A stretch of DNA of 17,838 nt from contig JAUWBH010000125.1 in assembly GCA_030605085.1 (NCBI GenBank), forward strand, positions 1 through 17,838. Reading direction: 5' to 3'. This document shows positions 1 to 7,272 of this stretch, piece after piece; within the stretch, counting starts at the first letter, position 1; every line of letters begins with the position of its first letter. Origin of the DNA: Promethearchaeota archaeon. GTDB lineage: Archaea > Asgardarchaeota > Lokiarchaeia > Sigynarchaeales > SOKP01. Under the pieces are notes generated by a model. The model worked only from the letters and a program-made list of their open reading frames with translations. It did no database searches and was not told the DNA's origin. The position numbers and the translations under genes were made by a program.

Positions 1-38
1 AGTTGCTCTACAATTTCTCCTTCAATTTCGATTTCCAT
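1..38 (-). CDS. start of an unidentified protein gene, cut by the left edge
   Basis: Reading leftward from an ATG at 38, the frame stays open to the window edge and gives MEIEIEGEIVEQ, an acidic beta-strand-like N-terminus. An AAGAAGTGAT element sits about six bases before the ATG. It resembles the GAAGTGA elements before the two genes that follow, which supports a real start. Only 12 codons are visible, so no function can be assigned. Confidence 0.45.
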   Translation of the reverse strand, partial: MEIEIEGEIVEQ

Positions 39-611
39 TTTTTTATCACTTCTTTTTTAATTTTTTTAAAGTTTTTTAAAAATTAATTCTTAATTAATAA
101 GAATTCGTTCAAACTTTTAAATCTATTCACGAAATTCACCCATTATAATATTAACCTCGGGATATTATAAGATTTTATATATAATAAAAAATATTTAATA
201 TATCATAAAAAATATTTTCTATTATTTGGAGTTATACCTAATTATAAAAGATTACAAACTTAATTATAAGAAAATATTAAATTTCTTAAACTTTTTAAAC
301 GATCTAATTATCTTAAACTATTTAAAAAATCTTCATACTAACTTCTTATTTTTTGATACTAGATAATACTCAAAAATAAAGATATTCATTCTTATTCATA
401 GATTATAATACTATCTTTCGTATTGTGATCTGATTTTCTGTAGGATGGATTGGTGGGGTATAAGAAAATTGATTTTTTTGTCGTATGGTTTTGTAGCTTA
501 GCGAATTTTAACGACTACTCCGTTAAAATTCAGTTTTTTGGTATAATTTTGGTATTTTTGTCGCTTTATCCCTCCCAGGCCCACTATAATGTTAATAAAT
601 TGCTTTTACAT
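39..611. other. gene-free stretch with a small less AT-rich island
   Basis: This 573-bp stretch has no convincing gene. Bases 39-420 are extremely AT-rich and contain a 13-bp direct repeat (ATAAAAAATATTT at 184-196 and 205-217). Bases 425-600 are less AT-rich and hold a perfect 11-bp inverted repeat, listed separately. A short frame beginning at the ATG at 444 reads MDWWGIRKLIFLSYGFVA and then stops. It could be a remnant of a membrane protein or chance. No tRNA or rRNA was recognised. Confidence 0.5.
503..531. repeat. perfect 11-bp inverted repeat, candidate hairpin
   Basis: GAATTTTAACG (503-513) and CGTTAAAATTC (521-531) are exact reverse complements around a seven-base loop. On the plus strand a run of six T follows at 534-539, as in an intrinsic terminator. 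On the minus strand the hairpin would lie about 80 bases past the end of the 612-1454 gene. It could end that transcript or belong to a small RNA. Confidence 0.5.
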
Positions 612-1454
612 TTAGGCCTCTTCTAAAACTATTTTTTCGATTTTTTTTAAATTCCTTAATCCGTGCGTAATTAATTGTTCGGGAGAATCTGCTACTGGTT
701 TCCATATATTTCCAAAACCTATATAAAACGATTCAATAACTAACCAACCAGAATAATTAATATCTCTTAAAGCTCTATAAACCTGTTTCCAATCGACTAA
801 TCCTGTACCTGGTATCCCTCGATTATTTTCAGAAGTGTGAAAATGTCCCAATAAATGCCCTGTTTTGACTATTGTGTTGTAAAAATCAAGCTCCTCTAAT
901 ATTAAATGGTGTGTATCTAAAAGGACAAACATATTTGGTTCCCCAACATCTCTACAATACTTTATAGCATCTTCAGCAGTGTTAATAAAATAAGTTTCGT
1001 ATCGATTTATTTGCTCGACTCCTATTGATATATCAAACTTCTTAGCGTATTTAGCGATTTCTTTCATACAATTAACGGAATTATTCCATTCTTCTTCAGT
1101 TGGAGCTTTACCTGTAAAGATACCTCCAGCTTTATAAACTACACCACCAATTTTTTTTGCTCCTAAAACTTTAGCGTGATCAATGGCTTGTTTAAAACGA
1201 TTTATTCCAGCTTCGCGGACGGATTCATCATATGAAGCGATATCTGCATTTTTTTCACATCCGTAACATACGCAGGCTTCCAAATCGTATTTGTCAAGTT
1301 CACTTTTTACTTCCTCAGAAGGAAATACTTCTGGGTTAAAGACAGGAACTTCAACTACATCGCACCCAAGTTCCTTTACCTTTTTTATTAAATATAAATC
1401 CTCTTTGGTAAAGTCGCTTGTCCATAATAATAGGTTTACTCCGTATTTGTACAT
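612..1454 (-). CDS. sugar epimerase/isomerase, TIM barrel, tagatose/psicose 3-epimerase-like
   Basis: This 280-residue protein belongs to the xylose-isomerase-like TIM-barrel family (AP endonuclease family 2), which isomerises keto sugars in the cytosol with a divalent metal. The four expected metal ligands are visible: E147 in VEQINRYE, D180 in LLDTHH, H206 in GHFHTSEN and E241 in LVIESF. Their spacing equals that of Agrobacterium D-psicose 3-epimerase (E150, D183, H209, E244). The substrate-binding equivalents E153, H183 and R212 are also present. The start is supported by GAAGTGAAAT just upstream. It lies 68 bp behind the IolN-like gene on the same strand, but an oligo-T tract sits between them. 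Its substrate is unknown. It is distinct from the IolO-like gene at 5726 and could act on a keto-sugar or ketouronate near the inositol route. Fold and active site are secure; the substrate is inference. Confidence 0.88.
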   Translation of the reverse strand: MYKYGVNLLLWTSDFTKEDLYLIKKVKELGCDVVEVPVFNPEVFPSEEVKSELDKYDLEACVCYGCEKNADIASYDESVREAGINRFKQAIDHAKVLGAKKIGGVVYKAGGIFTGKAPTEEEWNNSVNCMKEIAKYAKKFDISIGVEQINRYETYFINTAEDAIKYCRDVGEPNMFVLLDTHHLILEELDFYNTIVKTGHLLGHFHTSENNRGIPGTGLVDWKQVYRALRDINYSGWLVIESFYIGFGNIWKPVADSPEQLITHGLRNLKKIEKIVLEEA

Positions 1455-1500
1455 AATAATTTCACTTCAACTAATTGGCTCTCATGAATATAATCTTTAT

Positions 1501-1516
1501 AAAAAAAGAAAAAAAA
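1501..1516 (-). terminator. oligo-T terminator after the IolN-like gene
   Basis: On the minus strand this reads as two runs of seven to eight T separated by a single C, starting a few bases after the TAA of the IolN-like gene. Archaeal RNA polymerase terminates at such tracts without needing a hairpin. It suggests the 612-1454 gene has its own promoter or depends on read-through. Confidence 0.5.
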
Positions 1517-1522
1517 CCTAAA

Positions 1523-2491
1523 TTAAGGAGGATATCTAAGTTCATATATACTTTTACCTCCATTTAATGGCCCTTTTATGTAGGGCTCGATTTCTTTTGG
1601 ATCTCTTTGCGTAATTCCTTCAATTGGAGGCAATTTTCCTGGAGGAAAAGTCTTTAAAATATCGTTAACCAATTTTTCTAAATAGTCTAAAAACGCATTT
1701 ATACCAGGTTTGCCTTTTTCAAAGGATGCTTTACTGGGACATCCAACATGTCCCTCAGGATATGCCGCTACTTCTATAGGACCAAAACCAACCTGACCGT
1801 ACCATCGAATCGGTTTTTGATAAATGTTTCCAGCTTTATCCACATGACCTTCTGGCATCCATCCTCTTGGTTCATTATCCAAACATGAATCAATTTGTTT
1901 TATCATTTCTGGAAATAATGTCATTGAAAAGGATGTTTCTGCCTCATCAGCATGAATGAAAGGCGTTTCAAATGGACCTCCATGCTCTTTATCCATGCAA
2001 TGTTTTGGAATTGCATGATACCAATTAACATTACAAATAACTGCAGGTAATTGGTAATTTTTTGCCCACTCGTGAATAGCACTAGGGATAACATATTCTT
2101 GCCCATGACCATTCAAAAGAATTTGCTTTTTAAAGCCCATATTCCATAAACCTGTTATTATCGCACGTAATAGACCTTTGAAGATTTCTTCAGGCACTAC
2201 GATTGTTCCTGGCATTCCTAAATGGTGATAAGGATGTGAGCCGTACCAAGTAGGTTGAGCTACGGTACATCCCGTTTTTTGAGCAACTAATTCTGCCATT
2301 CGTGTCACTAAAAATGTATCTTCTCCAATACATGCAGCGGGTCCGTGATTTTCAGTTGAGCCAACGGGTATAATTATTACATCATTTTTTTTAACGCGCT
2401 CTTTTATTTCATCTATACTCATATTCTGGAGATATATGCCATCTGGTAAATCCATATGTCCAGATTTTGGAGGTAAATTCCAATCTGTCAT
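1523..2491 (-). CDS. iolN: creatininase-family hydrolase, IolN-like (3-dehydro-scyllo-inosose hydrolase)
   Basis: This 322-residue protein has the creatininase (creatinine amidohydrolase) fold. The metal and active-site residues are visible: E47 and H49 in VGSTENHGP, D58 in GEDTF, H129 in NGHGQE and E185 in the HADEAETS segment. In the Thermotoga maritima inositol pathway a member of this family, IolN, opens the ring of 3-dehydro-scyllo-inosose to give 5-keto-L-gluconate. The N-terminal extension before the first strand, the conserved STENHGP and GSHPYHHLGMPG segments, and IolM-, IolO- and IolG-like genes in the same window all favour that role over creatinine or N-formyl substrates. GAAGTGAAAT precedes the ATG. 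A TATA-like TTTAAATATATAAT lies about 35-45 bases upstream of it. The family assignment is firm; the exact substrate is inferred from neighbours. Confidence 0.82.
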   Translation of the reverse strand: MTDWNLPPKSGHMDLPDGIYLQNMSIDEIKERVKKNDVIIIPVGSTENHGPAACIGEDTFLVTRMAELVAQKTGCTVAQPTWYGSHPYHHLGMPGTIVVPEEIFKGLLRAIITGLWNMGFKKQILLNGHGQEYVIPSAIHEWAKNYQLPAVICNVNWYHAIPKHCMDKEHGGPFETPFIHADEAETSFSMTLFPEMIKQIDSCLDNEPRGWMPEGHVDKAGNIYQKPIRWYGQVGFGPIEVAAYPEGHVGCPSKASFEKGKPGINAFLDYLEKLVNDILKTFPPGKLPPIEGITQRDPKEIEPYIKGPLNGGKSIYELRYPP

Positions 2492-2522
2492 CTTTTTGAT
2501 TTCACTTCCATAAAAAATTGTT

Positions 2523-2538
2523 ATTATATATTTAAATA
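2523..2538 (-). promoter_or_regulatory. TATA-box-like promoter element of the IolN-like gene
   Basis: On the minus strand this reads as TTTAAATATATAATAA, a good archaeal TATA element 32-47 bases before the ATG at 2491. That spacing leaves a short leader containing the GAAGTGAAAT ribosome-binding site. Confidence 0.4.
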
Positions 2539-2566
2539 CAACTTAGATGTTAAATTTTTCAATCAG

Positions 2567-2582
2567 AAAAAAATAAAAAAAA
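2567..2582 (-). terminator. oligo-T terminator after the receptor gene
   Basis: Eight T, one A and seven T on the minus strand, about 30 bases past the TAG that ends the receptor gene. It separates that gene from the IolN-like gene downstream. Confidence 0.5.
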
Positions 2583-2612
2583 GAAGTTAAAAAAACAAAC
2601 TTTTAAAAAAAA

Positions 2613-4748
2613 CTATTCTCTTATAGGTATTTTACTTTTACTTTTAAAAGGTTTAAATGTTTTGATTGACTTGACTTTGGATCTAACTCTGATTTTTTCT
2701 AAAATTTCATTTAAATTTTGTTCGTAATTCTCAAGAACTGAATGTGCTTTCTCTAATCCTTCTTGTAATTCCCGTATTTTAATGTGGAGATATGAGACAA
2801 TATCATCTTTAAAGGGCGTAAATACAGTAACTCTCCCTTTGAAAGTTGTAATTTCTTCTTTATAGTTGTCGTGGAATTTTGAGTTTACTTCTGATAAAAC
2901 GTCAGAAATTTCATTCGTTTCCCTTGCGGACACAAATCCCATAAAATAGCCGGCTCCTTCAAGTATCCTTCTGTGAATCTCATTATCATCAATAATGGTC
3001 GTATAATCTATCTCACTACTAAAAATAGGCTGGTATTCTTTTGATATGCCTGAAGTTTCTCTACTGAAATCTCTTATAGCTGACAAAAAGCCACCTATTA
3101 GTGCGGAATCTCTTATTATACCTTTACCAATGATCGCCTTATTTTCAACACCAAAAACCTCTTCGAACTTAAAGTCGTCAATTTCCACCATAGTAGTTCC
3201 TGCCTCTGAATTTACAACAAGGATCCAATAGATCCCAGCAATTTGAAATATTTGTTTCTCTATTAGAGAAATCTCTTCGGTTTGAGCGTTAATTTTTGTT
3301 TTTAGAGCGTTTAACTCCGAATCAAGACCTCTTTGAACTTTAATTCTATGTCTTGAATATAACATCGTAAATGCAAAAATACCAGCAGCGATTGAAGAAA
3401 GAGTTAAAATAACCCATAGCCAATTTTGCTCCCACCATGTTTCCTTTCTTTCCTTTCTTAAAACTTCAATCTCAATATCATCTTCAGCATCATAATATGG
3501 ACTACTAATATGAAATTCTATATCGTACTTTCCGGGTTTTTTTATCTCGAGTCCTACATCTCCAGAATCTTTATCATCTAAATCAATTTCTTCTTCTTTT
3601 TCTCCATCTATGTAAACTTTTAGTTTCATATCATCATAATATCCATCGAAATCTCCTTCTTCCAATTCCCAATCAATTTCAAATTCTTCGTCCTCCGTTA
3701 CTTCTTTATCGGAATCTATGTCCAATTCAAGTTCTTTCTTTACAACTTCAATTTCGTGTAAAAGTGTTCCTTCGTAATAATCGGATTCAATAGTTAAATT
3801 TAAAGTGTAGATTCCTGGGTCCGTATCATCGGCGTCCAAAGCATCTCTAAGCGATAACGATTGAACTACTCCTGGAAATAACATTTGATCCTCTATTTCT
3901 CCATCTTTCAAAACAGTGAACCAAAGATATACAGGAACTCTCAAATATGGTTCGTAGTGCGGATATTCCATGTATACATTTATGACCATTATGAACTCCT
4001 CGTCTATTACAAGTTCATTGTCTATTGCTTCTAACTCAACAACTGCGTTAGCTTTCGAGATTGTTATTGGAACAATAAACTCCGAGGTGTTATATCCCAC
4101 TTTACTTGCCCTAAAAGTAATATTATAATCTCCTGCAGGAATTTGCAGTTCTGTTAAATCTATAACTTTCAAATATATACTTAAAGTACTGTTGATACGT
4201 ATATAATCCAACTCACCACTATAGCCTTCGAACTCGTATGTTACTGTAGCATTAGTTATTATAGATTCATTAATTGGAGCATGCCACATCATTGCAAGGT
4301 CCATATCTATATAACCTGCACCTACGAAAAAATTGCTAAAAGTGATAGTATCTTCTGTAAATCCTATAATTCGTGCAGCTTTATAAAAAAAGATTAAAAC
4401 CACCTTCACGCCAAACTGTACTTTTTTTGTTTCGTTTGTAAGTGTAACATTAAGAAAACCGAATCCACCGCTCGAATTGGCTAACATTGTATAGTTAAAA
4501 AGAATAGTATCGTCTTCTTTAACAATTGTAGTATAATTACTTATAACTTCATTAGCATCTTTAAATATAATCGTTAAATTACCTGGCATCAAACATTTAG
4601 TATAGAGGGAAAGCTCTTTGTTTGAAGATGTTAAATTGTTATTGTATATTATTGAAACATAATTTTGTGTTTCGAGCTCAATTAAATACGCTTCAGACCA
4701 CTCTAATATAGTTAAATACTGCGAACTACTGATATAATTAACTGGCAT
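2613..4748 (-). CDS. C-terminal part of a split surface receptor: Ig-like repeats, one TM helix, longin-like cytoplasmic domain
   Basis: This 711-residue ORF is in the same frame as the 4860-5459 ORF. The two are separated by only 37 sense codons and a single TAG, so it is best read as the larger part of one gene of about 948 codons. Residues 1-430 form beta-rich, Ig-like repeats with many N-x-S/T sequons and a strongly acidic stretch (340-430), as expected outside the cell. Residues 443-463 are one hydrophobic helix followed by basic RHRIKVQR, predicting an N-out, C-in topology. Residues 473-503 look coiled-coil. Residues 504-640 (YWILVVNSEAGTTMVEI, later IGGFLSAIRDF) resemble the longin/roadblock-like sensor domains common in Asgard archaea. 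Residues 655-690 again look coiled-coil, and the tail is basic. The ATG at 4748 lacks a signal peptide and a clear ribosome-binding site. Domain names rest on pattern recognition only. Confidence 0.75.
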   Translation of the reverse strand: MPVNYISSSQYLTILEWSEAYLIELETQNYVSIIYNNNLTSSNKELSLYTKCLMPGNLTIIFKDANEVISNYTTIVKEDDTILFNYTMLANSSGGFGFLNVTLTNETKKVQFGVKVVLIFFYKAARIIGFTEDTITFSNFFVGAGYIDMDLAMMWHAPINESIITNATVTYEFEGYSGELDYIRINSTLSIYLKVIDLTELQIPAGDYNITFRASKVGYNTSEFIVPITISKANAVVELEAIDNELVIDEEFIMVINVYMEYPHYEPYLRVPVYLWFTVLKDGEIEDQMLFPGVVQSLSLRDALDADDTDPGIYTLNLTIESDYYEGTLLHEIEVVKKELELDIDSDKEVTEDEEFEIDWELEEGDFDGYYDDMKLKVYIDGEKEEEIDLDDKDSGDVGLEIKKPGKYDIEFHISSPYYDAEDDIEIEVLRKERKETWWEQNWLWVILTLSSIAAGIFAFTMLYSRHRIKVQRGLDSELNALKTKINAQTEEISLIEKQIFQIAGIYWILVVNSEAGTTMVEIDDFKFEEVFGVENKAIIGKGIIRDSALIGGFLSAIRDFSRETSGISKEYQPIFSSEIDYTTIIDDNEIHRRILEGAGYFMGFVSARETNEISDVLSEVNSKFHDNYKEEITTFKGRVTVFTPFKDDIVSYLHIKIRELQEGLEKAHSVLENYEQNLNEILEKIRVRSKVKSIKTFKPFKSKSKIPIRE

Positions 4749-4859
4749 CCAATACCCTGCACTACTTCCTAAAACATTTCCTACCGTAAAGTTAGAAAAT
4801 TGTTCGATTTCTAAAATTGCTCGATAATTACCTGTCGGAAGTAAAGGAAAGAAAGGTTG

Positions 4860-4862
4860 CTA
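4860..4862 (-). other. in-frame TAG interrupting the receptor gene
   Basis: The minus-strand codons read GAA ATA GAA TAG CAA CCT TTC. The frame is open on both sides: 199 codons before, and 748 codons after (37 codons with no start, then the 711-codon ORF). One substitution from CAG, AAG, GAG or TGG would explain it. A sequencing error, a recent nonsense mutation, or decoding of TAG as an amino acid are the alternatives. Confidence 0.85.
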
Positions 4863-5459
4863 TTCTATTTCCCATGTAACTGTATCACCTTTAGTATTTT
4901 CGAAATCGGGGGAAAAGTATGTTCTAATATTTTGGCTACTAATAGCTTTAAATGTCATAGTTGCATTACAAGTGATATTTGTATCTCCCCAAGCAAATGG
5001 AGGAGCCAGTAAAGCAAATAACCCATCAATAGTATCATTTATTTGAATTGTACTGCTAACAGTACCACTCCCCAGGGGGCCGTTATCATTAATTTGCCAT
5101 CCCCCCTTCCATTCTTGTTGACTCCCGTTGTATATATACAATCCAAGTCCGGGAAAAGGAAAATCACTAGGATTTATCAATTGATCCGATGTGGTATTTG
5201 TAAGATCTGTAATATTCAACTCAAAAGTGATATGATATCCTTTAGTATTTGGTTGTTGCATGGGAGTAGTTTTCTTATTGTTGTGACTTCCATTTACATT
5301 TTCATATGACCAAATCCATGTATCGTTTATTACCGTATCAAAAGAAAAATCGTGCTTTTGATTTATGTGATCGGCTGTTTTTAAATTTTTTAATTCGTAT
5401 TGAGGTCCTTCAATTGAAATCAAGATTAACGAAAATATTATCCTACTATTTGTTTTCAT
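4860..5459 (-). CDS. N-terminal part of the split surface receptor, with signal peptide
   Basis: This 199-residue ORF begins MKTNSRIIFSLILIS, a short basic then hydrophobic signal-peptide-like start. A GGGAGAT element lies about ten bases before the ATG, so this is the natural start of the whole gene. The rest is a beta-rich extracellular-type domain with several N-x-S/T sequons and Trp/Gly-rich segments (TWIWSYENVNGS, GLGLYIYNGS, ALLAPPFAWGD). It ends at an in-frame TAG, after which the same frame continues as NYRAILEIEQFSNFTVG and into the receptor part at 4748. If the TAG is real and not decoded, the product would be a short secreted fragment without a membrane anchor. I did not recognise the domain family. 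Confidence 0.75.
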   Translation of the reverse strand: MKTNSRIIFSLILISIEGPQYELKNLKTADHINQKHDFSFDTVINDTWIWSYENVNGSHNNKKTTPMQQPNTKGYHITFELNITDLTNTTSDQLINPSDFPFPGLGLYIYNGSQQEWKGGWQINDNGPLGSGTVSSTIQINDTIDGLFALLAPPFAWGDTNITCNATMTFKAISSQNIRTYFSPDFENTKGDTVTWEIE

Positions 5460-5725
5460 ATCATCTATCTCCCTGTTTTTTAATAAAAATAGATTATTTT
5501 TTCTGAGCTTTTTTATTTATGTTTTAATTAAAATTCGATATATTAATCTCAATATTTTTTTAAATATTTAATGCTTCAATTTTTAAAATTAGTGATCCAA
5601 TTATAAAAGAAATAGAGTCCAATTTTTATGAAATTAAATTAAATTTTTCTAAATTAAATTATAGTTAAATTCAGATACACATTTATGTTAAATTTTTTAA
5701 TAAATGTAGATCTATTTAGATTATT
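5460..5725. promoter_or_regulatory. divergent promoter region between the receptor and IolO-like genes
   Basis: This 266-bp AT-rich gap separates two divergent genes and must hold both promoters. It contains several TAAATTAAATT repeats (5630-5665) and an 8-bp inverted repeat near the IolO-like gene. No unambiguous TATA box could be picked because most of the stretch is A and T. Confidence 0.45.
5679..5707. promoter_or_regulatory. candidate operator upstream of the IolO-like gene
   Basis: ACATTTAT (5679-5686) and ATAAATGT (5700-5707) are exact inverted arms around 13 bases, ending 18 bases before the ATG at 5726. A dimeric regulator could bind here and block initiation. The low GC content makes chance palindromes fairly likely. 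The stretch ATGTTAAATTTTT inside it also occurs upstream of the IolN-like gene (2547-2559). Confidence 0.3.
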
Positions 5726-6538
5726 ATGAAACTAAGTATTGTTTCTGCGTTAAAAGAATCCAAAAGCAATCAAGAAAAAGTAATAAAGAAATTTTCTTCT
5801 TTATGCGATTTTTTAAAACCGTTGAATTTTGACGGTATCGAACTGAGTCTTTTAGAACCTGAAAAAATTGATGTTAAAAAGATCATTGAAATTAAAGAAT
5901 CTTACGGCATGGAAATCCCTGCTTTAGGAACTGGAGGAACATTTATTCGTTTTGGTTATTCTTTGGGACACCATGATGAGGTTATGCGAAAGAAGGCAAT
6001 AGAGCGTATAGAAAAGTACATAGAATTTGCTGTGGAAACTCAATCAAAAGTCATTATTGGGTTAATTCGAGGACGATATAGTTTTGAAAGCAGTCAAAAG
6101 AAGGAGAAATTAAATATTATATCGTCTTTGAAAGAATGTTGCCGAATAGCAGAAAACAAAAATGTTGATTTACTATTCGAACCAATAAATCGCTTTGAAA
6201 TAGATTCTTACAATACAATTTCGAAATCTATTAAATTAATAGAAGATATCGGCTCTAGCAATTTGAAGTTATTAATTGATTCCTACCATACTCATTTAGA
6301 GGAAGATCCAGGATTTATTTGGGAGTATTTGAAAGAAATAACTCATTTAGTAGGTCATTTACATTTAGCTGACTGTACTCGTAGAGCTCCAGGCACGGGA
6401 CACTTTGATTTTAAAACTTTTTTAAGCATTTTTAAGGAATCTGGATTTAACGGTTTTGCGTCCGTCGAAACAATAATGAATCCTTCTTTTGAAGATGTTG
6501 CCGAAGAAACATCAGAATATTTAAAACTTATATTATGA
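5726..6538 (+). CDS. iolO: 5-keto-L-gluconate epimerase, IolO-like
   Basis: This 270-residue TIM-barrel epimerase has the same length as Thermotoga maritima IolO (TM0416), which converts 5-keto-L-gluconate to D-tagaturonate in inositol breakdown. It shares recognisable segments with that protein: KVIIGLIRGR, FEPINRFE, and HLHLADCTRRAPGTGHFDF near residues 211-229. Expected metal ligands are E152, D185, H213 and E248; E158, H188 and R219 match the substrate-binding positions of the ketose 3-epimerases. It is divergent from the receptor gene and 49 bp ahead of the next plus-strand gene. It ends in TGA. The similarity to IolO is stronger than for the second epimerase at 612-1454, so this one is assigned the pathway step. 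Confidence 0.85.
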   Translation: MKLSIVSALKESKSNQEKVIKKFSSLCDFLKPLNFDGIELSLLEPEKIDVKKIIEIKESYGMEIPALGTGGTFIRFGYSLGHHDEVMRKKAIERIEKYIEFAVETQSKVIIGLIRGRYSFESSQKKEKLNIISSLKECCRIAENKNVDLLFEPINRFEIDSYNTISKSIKLIEDIGSSNLKLLIDSYHTHLEEDPGFIWEYLKEITHLVGHLHLADCTRRAPGTGHFDFKTFLSIFKESGFNGFASVETIMNPSFEDVAEETSEYLKLIL

Positions 6539-6587
6539 AGAAATTTTAACACAATCATAATCTAAAAAATAAAGAGAATTATTTGGC

Positions 6588-6905
6588 ATGATGAACATTG
6601 AATCTAAAAGAAACAAAATTCGTTTAACTTTACTATCTAGTGGTATAGCGTGTTTAATTTTTTCGTATTTGTGTTTTATTAATCTAATTCAAATTGCTCC
6701 TTTTGAGACATGTGGAAGTGCATGTGAATATTGGTGGTCGTGGATAATAAATTTTCCCCCTCAAGGTATATGTATCTTGATTTGTGTGCCTCGAAATAGT
6801 CTATACAAACTCTTATTTTTAATAGGATGTTTTTTAATTTCAATTGAATTTTTAATGGAATTAATGCTTTTAACGAAGGAAGTCATCTTAAAAAAAGATA
6901 CCTAA
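6588..6905 (+). CDS. small two-helix membrane protein, unknown function
   Basis: This 105-residue protein has a basic N-terminus (ESKRNKIR) and two hydrophobic segments, roughly residues 12-35 and 72-98. The loop between them contains four cysteines (TCGSACEYWW and GICILICVPR), which could form disulfides outside the membrane. Two consecutive ATG codons (6588 and 6591) make the exact start uncertain. It follows the IolO-like gene by 49 bp with no T tract between and may share its transcript. Its stop overlaps the stop of the convergent zinc-ribbon gene by four bases. I do not recognise the family. Confidence 0.65.
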   Translation: MMNIESKRNKIRLTLLSSGIACLIFSYLCFINLIQIAPFETCGSACEYWWSWIINFPPQGICILICVPRNSLYKLLFLIGCFLISIEFLMELMLLTKEVILKKDT

Positions 6906-7213
6906 TCGTTATCAGCGTAAGAACGCTGCGTATATTTTCCACAATCTTCGCAAAATATTTCATAATCCCAGTATTGATCACACGAGGCATAACTCACTGA
7001 CCATTGAGCAGCAATAACTTCTACATTTTCGCTTTCGCAATTCCCACATCCACTAAACCGAATATGACCTTTTAACGGGTGGCCTTTTGGTGAAACTCCC
7101 GTACCCTTATACCATTTTTGACCGAATTCTTTAAATTTAGAACAGGGATTTGTATAAATTTTCTTGTAATCTTTTGGTACAAATTTAGGCTCATCAGAAG
7201 ACCTAACATACAT
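6902..7213 (-). CDS. small zinc-ribbon protein, unknown function
   Basis: This 103-residue protein carries two CxxC knuckles, C56-x2-C59 (SGCGNCES) and C88-x2-C91 (FCEDCGKYT). Together they would bind one zinc ion in a ribbon fold. The first 50 residues are basic and aromatic without a recognisable domain. An AGGGAGAG element lies about 10 bases before the ATG at 7213, supporting that start. The gene ends in TAG, and its last four bases overlap the convergent membrane-protein gene. Such ribbons occur in transcription factors and nucleic-acid binding proteins, but nothing here fixes the role. Confidence 0.7.
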   Translation of the reverse strand: MYVRSSDEPKFVPKDYKKIYTNPCSKFKEFGQKWYKGTGVSPKGHPLKGHIRFSGCGNCESENVEVIAAQWSVSYASCDQYWDYEIFCEDCGKYTQRSYADND

Positions 7214-7263
7214 ATTGGACTACTCTCCCTAAAAGAGAACTATTAATTTAAAATAGATTTTTC

Positions 7264-7272
7264 AAAAAAAAA
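7264..7272 (-). terminator. oligo-T terminator after the cupin gene
   Basis: Nine T on the minus strand directly behind the TAA of the cupin gene. Confidence 0.45.

Noticed and set aside
1291..1521. 76-codon plus-strand ORF opposite the epimerase gene
   Set aside because: It lies antisense to a well-supported enzyme, is serine/threonine-rich as shadow frames are, and has no ribosome-binding site.
3046..3231. 61-codon plus-strand ORF opposite the receptor gene
   Set aside because: Antisense shadow of a clearly coding frame.
2613..5459. pyrrolysine decoding of TAG as the default explanation of the split receptor
   Set aside because: At least four other genes in the window end in TAG at sensible C-termini, and no pyl gene is visible here, so it is kept only as an alternative.
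5043..5506. two plus-strand ORFs opposite the receptor N-terminus
   Set aside because: They overlap a frame with a signal peptide and good ribosome-binding site, and their own sequences look random.
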